Positions 35,872 to 46,075 are shown, counted from the stretch's first letter. The stretch is 64,000 nucleotides of DNA from Epiperipatus broadwayi (GCA_028023455.1 JAQFVV010012509.1:246001-310000); one strand, 5' to 3'. Notes: generated by a model from the sequence alone, not told the origin. A program made the numbers and translations.

Positions 35872-37065
35872 ATAGATATATCTGAACTCTACGGATCGAT
35901 TAATAGAAAAGGTTCAATCAGGATAATTAAAGAAGAGCTTCAAAATAATCATTGTCCTGAACAGAAAATTGAGTTTATCATTGACTTCATGAATTGGTTG
36001 GATGAGAACATATTTGCGACATTTGAAAATAGATGGTATAGGATGAATAATGGATGGCCGATGGGACTGCCCATGAGTGGCATTGTAGCTAGTATTGTAA
36101 TCGGTTATTTTGAAAACAAGATTATAGCAAGGTTCCAAGAACAAACACATGGATTAATTTATTGTAGGTATGTAGATGACATTTTCATTGCAGCACCTAA
36201 ACTTATAATAAAAGCCATTCAAGATGAACTGCAGGCACATACCAACTTAATATTTAACTGCACTGAAGAGAGTGAGCTTAATACAATTAATTATTTGGAC
36301 CTAATAATAACTAGAACACACAGATGCATTGATTACAACATGAAAGTAAAACCATTAAATATTAGAGGATACATCCATACTAAATCGAAAACACCGAGGG
36401 CCCACAAATTGGCAGGGCTTTCTGCCTTTTTGTTCAGGAATTACCATTTGTGCAAATATGAAGAAGAAAGAAGAATTAATATTAACCAATATGTTAATGA
36501 TCTGATGAAGGTTGGTTATGATTTAATAACCATCAACAGAAGAATTAAAACATTTTATGAAAACATAACCAAACCTAGTAAGGACAAAAAACAACGCATA
36601 TGTCTGCCATATATTCCTAACATTGCTAGAAAACTGGTCAAAAAATTGCAAAATGAATTTACAGTAGGTTTTCGAACCCCTCCAAACACCAACAGGATTT
36701 TGAACAATTCTAAGGACAAAATTGACCTACAATCAACACCACATGTTGTGTACAGGTTGGCATGCCCTCAAGCAGACTGCGGTGCAGTATACTATGGTGA
36801 GACTCGGGCCACTATAAACACCAGAGTGGCTCAGCATAAATACTTATATAAAAGAGTATTAAGAACAAACGAAGGCAGCTCAGTATTTGTGGACCACCAA
36901 ATAGAGGCTAATCATGAATTCGAACCTGCAAATGCTAGGATAATTACAACTGAAAGAAATGACATCAAAAGGAAGGTGAAAGAAGCATGGTATATATCAA
37001 GAGATTTAAAAGCAATAAACAGGAGAGACACATGCTTTTCCATTTCAAAGAGATGGACAATATAA
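35872..37065 (+). CDS. PLE reverse transcriptase/GIY-YIG, 5'-truncated copy
   Basis: An open frame from the junction with the inverted fragment, beginning inside RT motif A (DISELYGS) and running to the same stop as the full copy; the first ATG is at 35989 (358 codons). It contains motif B GWPMGLPMSG, the catalytic YVDD, the linker with CLPYIPNIARK, and the complete GIY-YIG endonuclease with VVYRLAC, VYYGETR and TERND. It lacks the N-terminal half and motif A's upstream part, so it cannot be an active RT alone. It differs from the downstream copy at three residues that I can see (for example ARFQ versus SRFQ, TINRR versus AINRR). Its stop is followed by the pLTR leading into the full unit. 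Confidence 0.9.
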   Translation: MDISELYGSINRKGSIRIIKEELQNNHCPEQKIEFIIDFMNWLDENIFATFENRWYRMNNGWPMGLPMSGIVASIVIGYFENKIIARFQEQTHGLIYCRYVDDIFIAAPKLIIKAIQDELQAHTNLIFNCTEESELNTINYLDLIITRTHRCIDYNMKVKPLNIRGYIHTKSKTPRAHKLAGLSAFLFRNYHLCKYEEERRININQYVNDLMKVGYDLITINRRIKTFYENITKPSKDKKQRICLPYIPNIARKLVKKLQNEFTVGFRTPPNTNRILNNSKDKIDLQSTPHVVYRLACPQADCGAVYYGETRATINTRVAQHKYLYKRVLRTNEGSSVFVDHQIEANHEFEPANARIITTERNDIKRKVKEAWYISRDLKAINRRDTCFSISKRWTI

Positions 37066-37251
37066 ATAAGCTTGCATAGATTTGCATAAATTACTACGTT
37101 AAAAGGCTATGAATATGAGTGAAAGCTCTGAAAGCGCTTAGCCTTAAGAAATATTAATATAATCGTTGAATTTAATTTCACTATATACGTTAAGCGTATT
37201 TAATATTACATTATTATCAATAGTGAAGAAAAAATCGGAAATTACAATATT
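37064..37251 (+). promoter_or_regulatory. Internal pLTR of the PLE
   Basis: The 3' UTR of unit 1 joined to the 5' leader of unit 2; the unit boundary is at about 37207/37208, judged from where the final 3' end stops (TATTTAATATT). In tandem Penelope copies this region works as promoter for the downstream unit. It contains the hammerhead-like hairpin at 37103-37145. The frame of the downstream ORF is open back to 37206, so the ATG at 37252 is the first but not the only possible start. Confidence 0.7.
37103..37145 (+). ncRNA. Hammerhead-like hairpin in PLE pLTR (intact copy)
   Basis: Stem AAGGCTA/TAGCCTT encloses TGAATAT, hairpin GAG-TGAAAG-CTC, TGAAA and the palindrome AGCGCT. It superposes on the hairpin at 4235-4279 (different stem sequence, same layout), which is evidence for a conserved structure. 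Core position 3 is A and position 8 is U rather than C and G. An inverted intact copy is at 35600-35642. Confidence 0.45.
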
Positions 37252-39546
37252 ATGAATATGCATTATAACGAAAGAATTTGTCTGAAATTGGACACGTTAA
37301 TTAGAACTTTTCAGCAACGTGTTTATTTTTTGCAAAATTGTAAGCAAGCGAATATTATTCCTAATTGCTGTAGAATTAAAGTGAATAGATCTATTCATAA
37401 TGTAGATATTGTCACTCGTGTTTTACAGCGTAAATTATTAAGCTGGATTATTGGCAATTGCAGGAAGGCGTTAAATAATAACAAGAAACGTCTGTCTACG
37501 ATTACGTCTATTACGCCTGAGCCACAATGGATCGTAAATAAATGCAATAATATTGAACAAAGATTAGAGAAGAAATTCTTAAAGAAATTGAGATTTCTAG
37601 CTAATAAACAAAACGTTGTTTTAACTGATATGGGAATAGAAGACACGTATGTTAATTTGTCTAGCGTTAGACCATCAGCTGAAATTAGATCTATCCTGAA
37701 TCTTGGACCTAAATTTGTAGGAGGAGGATGGAATCAACCCAAAATGGAAATAATAGCAGACACGGAAGCAGCTTTAATAAATTATCCTATGAGAGATAAT
37801 GTTATTTATGAGATTAACAGGATCATTAGTAATAAGAAATTGAATACTGAAAATAATGGCTGGAACAATAAAGTCAAAAATGCGAAAAAGTTCTTTAATG
37901 AAAATAAAATTATTTGTCTTAAAGAGGACAAAGGCAATCGCTTCGTTTTGATGGATGAAGAAGAATATAAAGAAAAGATGAGAATACAAATTCAGAAATT
38001 GGGCTTTGAGTTTTCAGATGAGGTTAATAACAAAATGAACAGAGAAAAATTTATCTCTTTAATCCTGCGCAAGCATAAAAATAAAGGAATAAATCAAGCT
38101 GAATATTATAGAATATACCCATCTGCCACATCACAACCACGAATGTTTGCGAATGCTAAAATGCATAAACAAGGGACTCCATTAAGACTAATGCTTGACT
38201 TTGGAGGTGTACATTATGCAAACACAGCAAAATTAATAAATTCATGGTTAATAGAATTAATAGGATTTGGCAAATATACTATAAAATCTTCTTTCGAGTT
38301 TGTAGACTTAATTAAAAATGCAGCCATCAATGACAGTTTCAATATAGCAGCCATAGATATATCTGAACTCTACGGATCGATTAATAGAAAAGGTTCAATC
38401 AGGATAATTAAAGAAGAGCTTCAAAATAATCATTGTCCTGAACAGAAAATTGAGTTTATCATTGACTTCATGAATTGGTTGGATGAGAACATATTTGCGA
38501 CATTTGAAAATAGATGGTATAGGATGAATAATGGATGGCCGATGGGACTGCCCATGAGTGGCATTGTAGCTAGTATTGTAATCGGTTATTTTGAAAACAA
38601 GATTATATCAAGGTTCCAAGAACAAACACATGGATTAATTTATTGTAGGTATGTAGATGACATTTTCATTGCAGCACCTAAACTTATAATAAAAGCCATT
38701 CAAGATGAACTGCAGGCACATACCAACTTAATATTTAACTGCACTGAAGAGAGTGAGCTTAATACAATTAATTATTTGGACCTAATAATAACTAGAACAC
38801 ACAGATGCATTGATTACAACATGAAAGTAAAACCATTAAATATTAGAGGATACATCCATACTAAATCGAAAACACCGAGGGCCCACAAATTGGCAGGGCT
38901 TTCTGCCTTTTTGTTCAGGAATTACCATTTGTGCAAATATGAAGAAGAAAGAAGAATAAATATTAACCAATATGTTAATGATCTTATGAAGGTTGGTTAT
39001 GATTTAATAGCCATCAACAGAAGAATTAAAACATTTTATGAAAACATAACCAAACCTAGCAAGGACAAAAAACAACGCATATGTCTGCCATATATTCCTA
39101 ACATTGCTAGAAAACTTGTCAAAAAATTGCATAATGAATTTACAGTAGGTTTTCGAACCCCTCCAAACACCAACAGGATTTTGAACAATTCTAAGGACAA
39201 AATTGACCTACAATCAACACCACATGTTGTGTACAGGTTGGCATGCCCTCAAGCAGACTGCGGTGCAGTATACTATGGTGAGACTCGGGCCACTATAAAC
39301 ACCAGAGTGGCTCAGCATAAATACTTATATAAAAGAGTATTAAGAACAAACGAAGGCAGCTCAGTATTTGTGGACCACCAAATAGAGGCTAATCATGAAT
39401 TCGAACCTGCAAATGCTAGGATAATTACAACTGAAAGAAATGACATCAAAAGGAAGGTGAAAGAAGCATGGTATATATCAAGAGATTTGAAAGCAATAAA
39501 CAGGAGAGACACATGCTTTTCCATTTCAAAGAGATGGACAATATAA
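37252..39546 (+). CDS. PLE reverse transcriptase with C-terminal GIY-YIG endonuclease
   Basis: A complete 764-aa ORF, the usual size for Penelope proteins. The N-terminal domain reaches to about residue 210. KEDKGNRFV (224-232) and PRMFANAKMHK (296-306) are conserved PLE RT entry motifs. Motif A has Asp369 in AAIDISELYGS, motif B is GWPMGLPMSG (428-437), and the catalytic YVDD is at 467-470. A linker with CLPYIPNIARK follows at about 610-620. The GIY-YIG nuclease comprises HVVYRLAC (658-665), VYYGETR (673-679), an Arg and His-rich helix, and TERND (727-731). Such proteins prime reverse transcription on chromosomal DNA that they nick themselves. No stop or frameshift is present, so this copy could encode a working enzyme and could supply it to the small families nearby. 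Confidence 0.95.
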   Translation: MNMHYNERICLKLDTLIRTFQQRVYFLQNCKQANIIPNCCRIKVNRSIHNVDIVTRVLQRKLLSWIIGNCRKALNNNKKRLSTITSITPEPQWIVNKCNNIEQRLEKKFLKKLRFLANKQNVVLTDMGIEDTYVNLSSVRPSAEIRSILNLGPKFVGGGWNQPKMEIIADTEAALINYPMRDNVIYEINRIISNKKLNTENNGWNNKVKNAKKFFNENKIICLKEDKGNRFVLMDEEEYKEKMRIQIQKLGFEFSDEVNNKMNREKFISLILRKHKNKGINQAEYYRIYPSATSQPRMFANAKMHKQGTPLRLMLDFGGVHYANTAKLINSWLIELIGFGKYTIKSSFEFVDLIKNAAINDSFNIAAIDISELYGSINRKGSIRIIKEELQNNHCPEQKIEFIIDFMNWLDENIFATFENRWYRMNNGWPMGLPMSGIVASIVIGYFENKIISRFQEQTHGLIYCRYVDDIFIAAPKLIIKAIQDELQAHTNLIFNCTEESELNTINYLDLIITRTHRCIDYNMKVKPLNIRGYIHTKSKTPRAHKLAGLSAFLFRNYHLCKYEEERRININQYVNDLMKVGYDLIAINRRIKTFYENITKPSKDKKQRICLPYIPNIARKLVKKLHNEFTVGFRTPPNTNRILNNSKDKIDLQSTPHVVYRLACPQADCGAVYYGETRATINTRVAQHKYLYKRVLRTNEGSSVFVDHQIEANHEFEPANARIITTERNDIKRKVKEAWYISRDLKAINRRDTCFSISKRWTI

Positions 39547-39677
39547 ATAAGCTTGCATAGATTTGCATAAATTACTACGTTAAAAGGCTATGAATATGAG
39601 TGAAAGCGCTTAGCCTTAAGAAATATTAATATAATCGTTGAATTTAATTTCACTATATACGTTAAGCGTATTTAATA
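39547..39677 (+). other. PLE terminal 3' UTR with broken hairpin
   Basis: Same as the pLTR start, but a 9-bp deletion between two GAAAGC repeats (hairpin region 39584-39617) removes the 3' half of stem II and the first GAAA context. The terminal copy of the hammerhead-like hairpin is therefore defective while the internal and inverted copies are intact. Confidence 0.8.
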
Positions 39678-39691
39678 TTTATAGTATTACA

Positions 39692-40429
39692 TAAATATTC
39701 TTCCAATCCCACTCATCCCTACTTTTTTTAAAAATAATTGATATAAAAATAATCAATACTTTCAAATAAAAGAATATTTATGTATATGTTCTATTTAAAT
39801 ATTACCTGAAAAGATTTTAATCCTTTTACTTTTTATTCCTTAATTTTATGATGTGTGCGCCATATTAAACATTTACACATTTGATTGAAAATACAACTTT
39901 CACATTGACTTTATTTTACATAAAATATATTCTAGAATAGTAATATATTATATATATTAAAAAACTGAAAAATGTAAGCATTATCATAAGATAAAATAAA
40001 AGTAAATAATTTGAACTTTTTAAAAGTTATTTCTTTTAAATTTATTCATAAATTGTTAATTTTGATATATAAATTTAAATAAGAATTTTGTTAACAGATT
40101 TAAATTATTCTAAATAAAAATTTTAAAATAAAATATGAAAGCACTTATTGATTACACATCATGCTACATTATTCATGAAAATGAAAATGTTTTGACATCT
40201 TATTTTTTTATCCAAGATTTATCTTTAAAAATATACATTTAGGGGATCTTTCTTTTCTAATAAATTAAATATTAGATTACAATAATAATTTGTTTTCAAA
40301 TATTAATTAAGTAATGACATTGACAAAAAGTATAATATGGAAGTGCAAGTATGTATTAGTATTTGCATTAGTATATATATATTAGTATGAAAACCAAATC
40401 ATATGTCACAGAACTTAATTAGCTTGTAT
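39692..40429. other. AT-rich spacer without recognised feature
   Basis: No coding frame or repeat recognised. Confidence 0.55.
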
Positions 40430-40850
40430 TTACAAATGTAATGTGATGAGTGGGCTAATAGTCATGATGTATGACTTGGTTTCCTTACTATTATAATTTG
40501 GCTTTTAAGGCTTTGGCAATGTTATATTGCTAAGGCTATTAGTGTATGGTGTATCTGAATTTAGTTCAGTCCCATATGGCTATTTAAGCTAGATATCATA
40601 TTTGAAGACATATAGATGTCTGAAAATTTCAGATTTTCTACTTAATAGTTAAGTATTTGCTAAATGCTGGGCTGGAGTTTGTATTTTAAATCTAATCTTT
40701 GAATGTCCTAACCCCTCACTGACAAGAGCCATTAGTTCGAAACTGGTTTGGGAATAGGGATAATTCTAGATAGAGATTTTAAATGCCTTGTCTTGCAGCA
40801 TTTATTGAAAAAGCTTGTTTAGAGCTATTAGCACACTCATTATAATGCAT
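40430..40850 (+). mobile_element. Family B element, single unit
   Basis: One plus-oriented unit with the family order: GGCTATTAGTGTATGG, CCCATATGGCTATTT, GAAGACATATAGATGTCTGA, AATTTCAGATTTTC, the ribozyme, then GCAGCATTTATTG, AAGCTTGTTTAGAGC and TAGCACACTCATT. The limits are approximate and no target duplication was identified. It is older than the copy at 22.5 kb, judging by divergence from the other copies. Confidence 0.7.
40707..40759 (+). ncRNA. Hammerhead, family B (decayed core)
   Basis: CCTA/TAGG outer stem and CTCA/TGGG inner stem I, CTGACAA (G8 to A), stem II GAGC/GTTC with loop CATTA, GAAA, stem III AC-TG-GT, cleavage site GTT. The helices are maintained but the G8 general-acid position is lost. 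Confidence 0.6.
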
Positions 40851-41989
40851 ATATATATACATCTTCAACCATATATTTATATAAGTAGTTAACTATTTAA
40901 GTGCTTATTTTTTGAAAACACTCATTGCCTAATGTTTTCCATTTTTCTTTATGTTGTATATTTAATAGAAAAAATATATATTTTTTACATTTTTTATAAT
41001 TTTGTTAAAAACATACATTCAAAAAATAAAAGTAATCTGAAAAATAAAATATCAACTTTGTAAATAAAATAAAAAAATAATAAATAGAAATATAAATATT
41101 TAAAACAGAAATATAAATAATCAAAACAGAAGACTGAAGTCTAAAAAAATTAATTTAATGGAAAAAGTTTACCAAATCTGTACGTTTGAGGCAAATTTCA
41201 TTAAAAGTATAAGTTCAAGCATATATATTCAAATAAAAGCTAAATATAAACATAAAATACTAATAAAAAACAAATATTTAATAATTTTACAAAAAGATAA
41301 ATATATAAACACATTAAGTATAAACTTTTTTTGCTGTTTTACAATGTCAGTCAAGGCTCTATGTTATACAAGCACTGAAGTATACTTTTTCTCAGTAGAG
41401 ATTTTGTACAGGGGTTGTTGTTTTTTTTTTTTTGAGTCATGATTGAAAAATGAGATGGTTAAATATTTTCATTTTTTAAATGCATCAGTATAAAATATAG
41501 TAAGTAAGAGTTCTTATAAGTTATTTAATTATAATTTTATGAAAAATAAGATAAAAAATTTAAAAAGATCTATTTTAGAATTTATATATCAAAATTCACA
41601 ATAATAATGATTATATTTTTGTACTTTTTTTTATTTTTAAAGCTTTAAAAAATATATAACTTTTATCTTTAATATCATGTAAACTAAAATTATCAATTAA
41701 ATTACATTTTCAACAAAATGCATAAAAATAATACAAGATCATTGGGAATAATGTAGTTAAAATCAAAATGAAATTCTTAACCTTTTTGTAGAGTTTTTAA
41801 GTTTCTTCATGGAGGCATTGATATATATCAAGTAAAGTGCTTCCTAAGTTGCCTCAAGTATAGGATCACTAATATTAGATCAGATAAGTATATTTGTACA
41901 AAATTATTATATTTTAATAGTAGTCTTTTATTATTAGTTAATCAAAAAATCTGTTTGCATAATAGCTAAGATAAATTTTAATTAAAGCA
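40851..41989. other. AT-rich spacer without recognised feature
   Basis: Low-complexity AT-rich DNA. The frame 41158-41442 is lysine/isoleucine-rich with no family motif and is probably chance. Confidence 0.55.
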
Positions 41990-42105
41990 GAGAAGATAGA
42001 GCTCTGATGAAGGCTGCTGGACAGTCAAAACTGTAAGGAAAATAAAGAAGTTTTTAAGAAAAATTGTTGCATTAAAATGTATATGGAAAAAGTGTTATAA
42101 GTAAT
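41990..42105 (+). mobile_element. Family D fragment with hammerhead-like core
   Basis: CTCTGATGAAGGCTGCTGG, then ACAGTCAAAACTGTAAGG, and an A-rich tail follow the right arm of the family D palindrome at 24.9 kb. The hammerhead-like core spans 42001-42040: CUGANGA is intact, but GAAA reads AAAA. Stem I is not supported. Confidence 0.55.
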
Positions 42106-42783
42106 ATATATATAACTATGTAATCAATGGATATCATTGTTGTCTATTAAAAAGATAATATATAATACTTAATATATTTATGCTTGCTCATATTAAGTAT
42201 TTATAAATTATTTATATATAATTTAAAATGGAATATTACTTTTACCATATTTATTTCATTAAATTTTTTTTATCAGTAAGTATTGTTTAATACTTTTTTA
42301 TATTGTCCAACATTTCAAAACTTTTTTTATTAATTTAAAAATAATTTATATTTTTGAAGATATGTGAAAGTTTTTTAATTGGATACCCTCATAAACAGCC
42401 TATTTTTTTGAATTTCTGAATATATATGGAATAAAAATTTGTTGGATTTTTTTTTCTGCAGAAAACAAACAAAAGGTACATACATCATTAGAGAATTAAA
42501 CAGAAGCTATATAGGCAGACATAAACATATATTGCAAATATATTTTTTCTCTTATCAAAAATGTTGATTATTTTTATATTTTTTTTTCTTAAGAAAAAGG
42601 GGGGAAATGGAAGATAAAGTGAAATTTGTAAGTAAGATGAGTGTAATATAATTCATTAATTGTTGAGAATGTTTGTTAGTAACTTGTCTTTTATGTATGT
42701 ACACTTATAATTATTTGATAAAAGCCATATAAAAGAGTGTAAAATTACAGAAGAAGAGGAGAATTTATTAATGGTTTAATGCT

Positions 42784-43081
42784 GAAATAAATTGAGATAC
42801 TGCCAAATCTCTAGCGCTTGTTACAATACATAACTGACAGCCAATCAGATGTCAAAGATAGCCATCTAAAATGACATCAAACCTAAACACACAACAAAGA
42901 TTTTACAAGAAAAGGCAGCCACCCTTCTCTCAACTTTTCTTTCTATATATCTAAGCCCATTATAAACATTTAGGTTTGAAAGCTTGAAGCTTTAAATATC
43001 TTCATAATTAACTCAGAGATTTGGCAGTAACTCGATTTATTTCAGTTTTCAACTATCGGCGCTTCACAAATTAAAATATTA
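42784..43081. mobile_element. Family E element, inverted form
   Basis: About 298 bp flanked by a 9-bp duplication TTTAATGCT (42775-42783 and 43082-43090). The left part (ACTGCCAAATCTCTAGCGCT, CTGACAGCCAATCAGATGTC) and the right part (AACTCAGAGATTTGGCAGT ... GGCGCTTCAC) contain inverted segments. The middle shares AGCTTTAAATATCTTC and ACATTTAGGTTTGAAAGC with the composite at 32.7 kb in opposite orientation. No hammerhead found. Confidence 0.6.
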
Positions 43082-43365
43082 TTTAATGCTTGAATAGTGG
43101 AAATAAAATAAAGTTTTAAAATTATCAGTTATTTTAAAAAGTAAATAATAAATATTGCATTGAGTAAAATGCAAAAAAGAATGTGTTATTATAGTTTATT
43201 TATATTGGTAAATTAAGTCCAAATCTATATATATATATAATAAGAAAATTAAACAACTTTATTTATGGCATCACTAAGTTTGCTTTTCAGTAGAAAACCT
43301 ATGTATATTTATTAGATTTGCTATGTTGCAAGAGAAAATTTTCAAAATAATTTACAAATAAGCCC

Positions 43366-43560
43366 TCTATAACATGGTATTCCTACAACATGATTTCACT
43401 CTAACACAGTTTGAAAATTAGGAGGGAAATCCCTATAATATAGCATTCTTACAATATTGTTTTATTCTAATATAGTTCGAGAGTTGGAGAAACCCCTATA
43501 ACACAGCATTCATACAAGTTTTGACAATTAGGGAAATTCCCATATAACAAGGGACATGAG
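43366..43560. repeat. Degenerate tandem repeat of about 60-70 bp
   Basis: Three or more imperfect copies, each starting near CCCTATAACACAGCATTC and continuing with an ATTCTAATATAGTT-like and a GGAGAAA-like segment (about 43366, 43432, 43494 and a partial at 43540). The repeat looks like a short decayed satellite. Confidence 0.65.
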
Positions 43561-44715
43561 AATTTTTAAGAGCAAACATCATCTCTGTCAATATTTGTCA
43601 TTCTAGCCTGTATGAAAACTCTTGTTTAATGATGATTAATAATAATGAAGGAAACGTTATGTAATTTTAATATGGAATTTTTTGATCAATTATTGTTTTA
43701 ATACACATATTTCTTTTAGATATAAAATGCAAATATTATATATATATATTTAATTTTTGGAGTCTAACTCTATTTTTTGTACTGGTTCTTTGTTTCATAT
43801 AACATGAATTTGCATAACAGCATTTTTTAGCAATCTATCAACTGTGTCATATATTGGTTACCTGTATAACATTTTCTATTTAGTAAAAGAACTTTCTTGC
43901 TGTTCATCTCGCTATTAAATCTATCATTATCAAAGTGCAAATAACATTTGATAAAACTCCATTTCTTCAAAACAGAATGCTAAAAACATGTGGCTAGTTT
44001 GCTTCTATCTTATCTAATTTTTTAAAATATCACAAGCTAAAATTTCCATAACATCATCAGTGATATGCACAAGAATTTTTAATAATAATATTCATATAAA
44101 GTTTATAAATCATGAAGTCTGTTCTCATTTAAATAAGTATATGCTGTGTTTTTATTTTACTTTTGTATATTTGACTGTTGATTGTGAAGCAAAACCCATC
44201 CTATCATTACACAAGATATCAGAAAATCACCCTTTTGTCACTAGAGAGAGATTTAACAAATTAAGTAGTCGATACAATATAGATTTGATATATAGTCATT
44301 CTTTTTTAAAATTTGGATTTAATATTGAGACATTTTATTTCTTGATATTATATAAAAATATATATTCCCTTTCAACTGAATAATCTAAGCAGTGTTCTGA
44401 GATTAATTTAATGACTTTCAATCATCAATATGAAAAACAATATCCAGAAGAAAGCTAAAACAAAAACAAAAATGTAAAGCATGAGGGCAAGTACATTAGT
44501 AACTTACATGTAACATGTATTGAGTCATCATAATATCTGCATTAATATACATAAAAAAGATAATTATTACATCTAATCATTTACCATATAAATTTAAAAT
44601 TTAGTTATTTTAGTAAGACACATTCTGATAAAAGAGTTTTATGTTTTCAATGCCATCTGAAATTATATATGACGATTATGATATGCTATATTGATTGTTT
44701 ACAATGGGAAGATAA
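43561..44715. other. AT-rich spacer, one unexplained 107-codon frame
   Basis: Mostly featureless. Frame 44060-44383 on plus (with LSLHKISENHPFVTRERFNK) is longer than chance alone usually gives in such AT-rich DNA, but has no recognised motif and no clear splice context. I do not call it a gene. Confidence 0.4.
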
Positions 44716-45196
44716 GACTATGCGCCTAGATATGACGATAGGGACCTCTAAATCTTAAACACAAGATTACTTTAAAAGATAAGAGCAGCCAACTCTTATC
44801 TTTGACCTACTTTTTTAATTATATAGGCAAATCTAAAGCATTTTGATTTGAGAGCATGAAGCTGTTAAATACTTCACTAATGAAATCCACAATTTCTATT
44901 ACAAACTAACGTTAGCAAAATCTTTCGATTTACAGCAAGTCAGTGAAAAAGCTTTTATAATTAGAAATGTTTTAAGACAATTAAAGTTGTAGCTAATAAT
45001 TTGTTAAGCGCACATTCATGGACTTAAACAGTGAAGTATTTAACAGCTTCACGCTCTCAAATCAAAATACTTTAAATTCACTGATATAATTAAAAAAGTA
45101 GGTTGAAGATTAAGAGTTGGCTACTTTTGTCTTTTAAAGTAATCTTGTGTTTAAGATTTGTAGAGGTCCCTACTATCCTGTCTAGGCTCATAGTCT
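44716..45196. mobile_element. Long inverted repeat, family E-like
   Basis: Arms of about 165 bp (about 44716-44885 and 45030-45196) around about 145 bp. Shared blocks such as ATAGGGACCTCTAAATCTTA and its complement near the right end, and CTGTTAAATACTTCAC with its complement, show the pairing. The AGCATGAAGCTGTTAAATAC block resembles AGCTTGAAGCTTTAAATATC of family E. No hammerhead was found and no target duplication is certain. Confidence 0.6.
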
Positions 45197-45229
45197 TAAG
45201 GTTATAGCCTTAATATATATATATATAAC

Positions 45230-45388
45230 TTATTATTTTTTGGGCTAAACCATTACTTTTCTTTACATACCGATATTTCGATGAACTAGCATCCACTATT
45301 GACAATGTACCTTGACAATGGCGAATGCTAGTTCATCGAAATATCGGTATGTAATGAAAAATAACACACGGTTTAGCCCAAAAAATAA
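45230..45388. mobile_element. Inverted repeat F, possible PLE-derived
   Basis: Arms of about 65 bp (45230-45293 and 45322-45388), both containing GGGCTAAACC and ACATACCGATATTTCGATGA, around about 28 bp. On plus the right arm reads TTGACAATGGCGAATGCTAG then TTCATCGAAATATCGGTAT. This has a TGACAA ... CGAAA layout like PLE 3' hairpins, with a palindromic ATATCGGTAT after GAAA. C3 and G8 do not match, so ribozyme activity is doubtful. Confidence 0.5.
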
Positions 45389-45420
45389 TTTATCTATATC
45401 ATGCAACCGTGAAAATATTA

Positions 45421-45695
45421 ATGATCACTAGATGGAGCTTATCAATAGCTCTAATCAAGCTTTATTTTATAAGTGCCAAAAGAGAAAATTTATAATAACG
45501 TATTTTATAAGTGCTGACTTTTGAGTTAGTATTTTAGATCTAGTTTTTAGAGTTCCAGCGCTCCAATGAGGTAAGCCACAAGCTCAAAAACAATTGGTCT
45601 GGAGATAGGGACTTAAGAGAGTTTGAATTCTTTCTCTTTCGGCACTTATAAAATAAAGCTTGATTAGAGCTATTGGTAAGTTCCATCTTGTGATC
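45421..45695. mobile_element. Family B-related element with inverted ends
   Basis: About 275 bp bounded by inverted ends of about 60 bp (TGATCACTAGATGGAGCTTA ... and its complement; both hold AATCAAGCTTTATTTTATAA). Inside, 45552-45612 follows the family B ribozyme region: CTCCAATGAGGTAAGCC, ACAAGCTCAAAAACAA, TTGGTCTGGAGATAGGGA. C3, U4 and G12 are mutated, so it is a dead ribozyme. Confidence 0.6.
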
Positions 45696-46075
45696 ATTAA
45701 ATGCAAGCTTAAGAACAAGTTACAAAATTTATGCCTTGTTTTATTAATTATTATTAAATTTTATATATATTTTTTAGGTAATGTGTATCCGCTTAACAAA
45801 TTATTAGCTACAACTTTAATGAGAAAATAAGATGGGAGATTAGAATATATTGGAAAACTACAATTAGACATGTATTCTGCGGAAGTTAAAAGATAGTGCA
45901 AAATGTCAAATAAAGAGAAGAATAATCTAGCATACTATTTAATAACTGAATTTATTTTAACCTTTTTCTTTAAACACAGCAAAACTCTCCATATAGTAGT
46001 GCCATCTTGTGTTAACAAGAGCAATCAATGGATGCCAGAAGGCATGTGCATAAAATTCCTATCTAGTGCCTACTC

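Larger units (their letters stand above)
35503..39677 (+). mobile_element. Young Penelope-like element, inverted-tandem composite
   Basis: 4175 bp flanked by the exact 14-bp duplication TTTATAGTATTACA (35489-35502 and 39678-39691). It has three parts: an inverted 3'-end fragment (35503-35871), a 5'-truncated unit (from about 35872 to 37207) and a full unit (37208-39677). The inverted fragment corresponds base for base in extent to 36874-37242, and its junction with unit 1 shares the trinucleotide GCC. The two units differ at about eight positions over roughly 1.2 kb by my count, so the insertion is recent. Inverted plus tandem structure and variable-length target duplications are known features of Penelope elements. 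Confidence 0.95.
44984..45820. repeat. Inverted repeat arms of about 30 bp, 776 bp apart
   Basis: The block TTAAAGTTGTAGCTAATAAT followed by TTGTTAAGCG near 44984-45013 recurs inverted near 45790-45820. The interval encloses the right arm of the family E-like repeat, the repeat at 45230 and the family B-like element at 45421. Confidence 0.6.

Noticed and set aside
44060-44383. 107-codon frame as a gene
   Set aside because: No motif, no splice signals of quality, and composition similar to the AT-rich surroundings.
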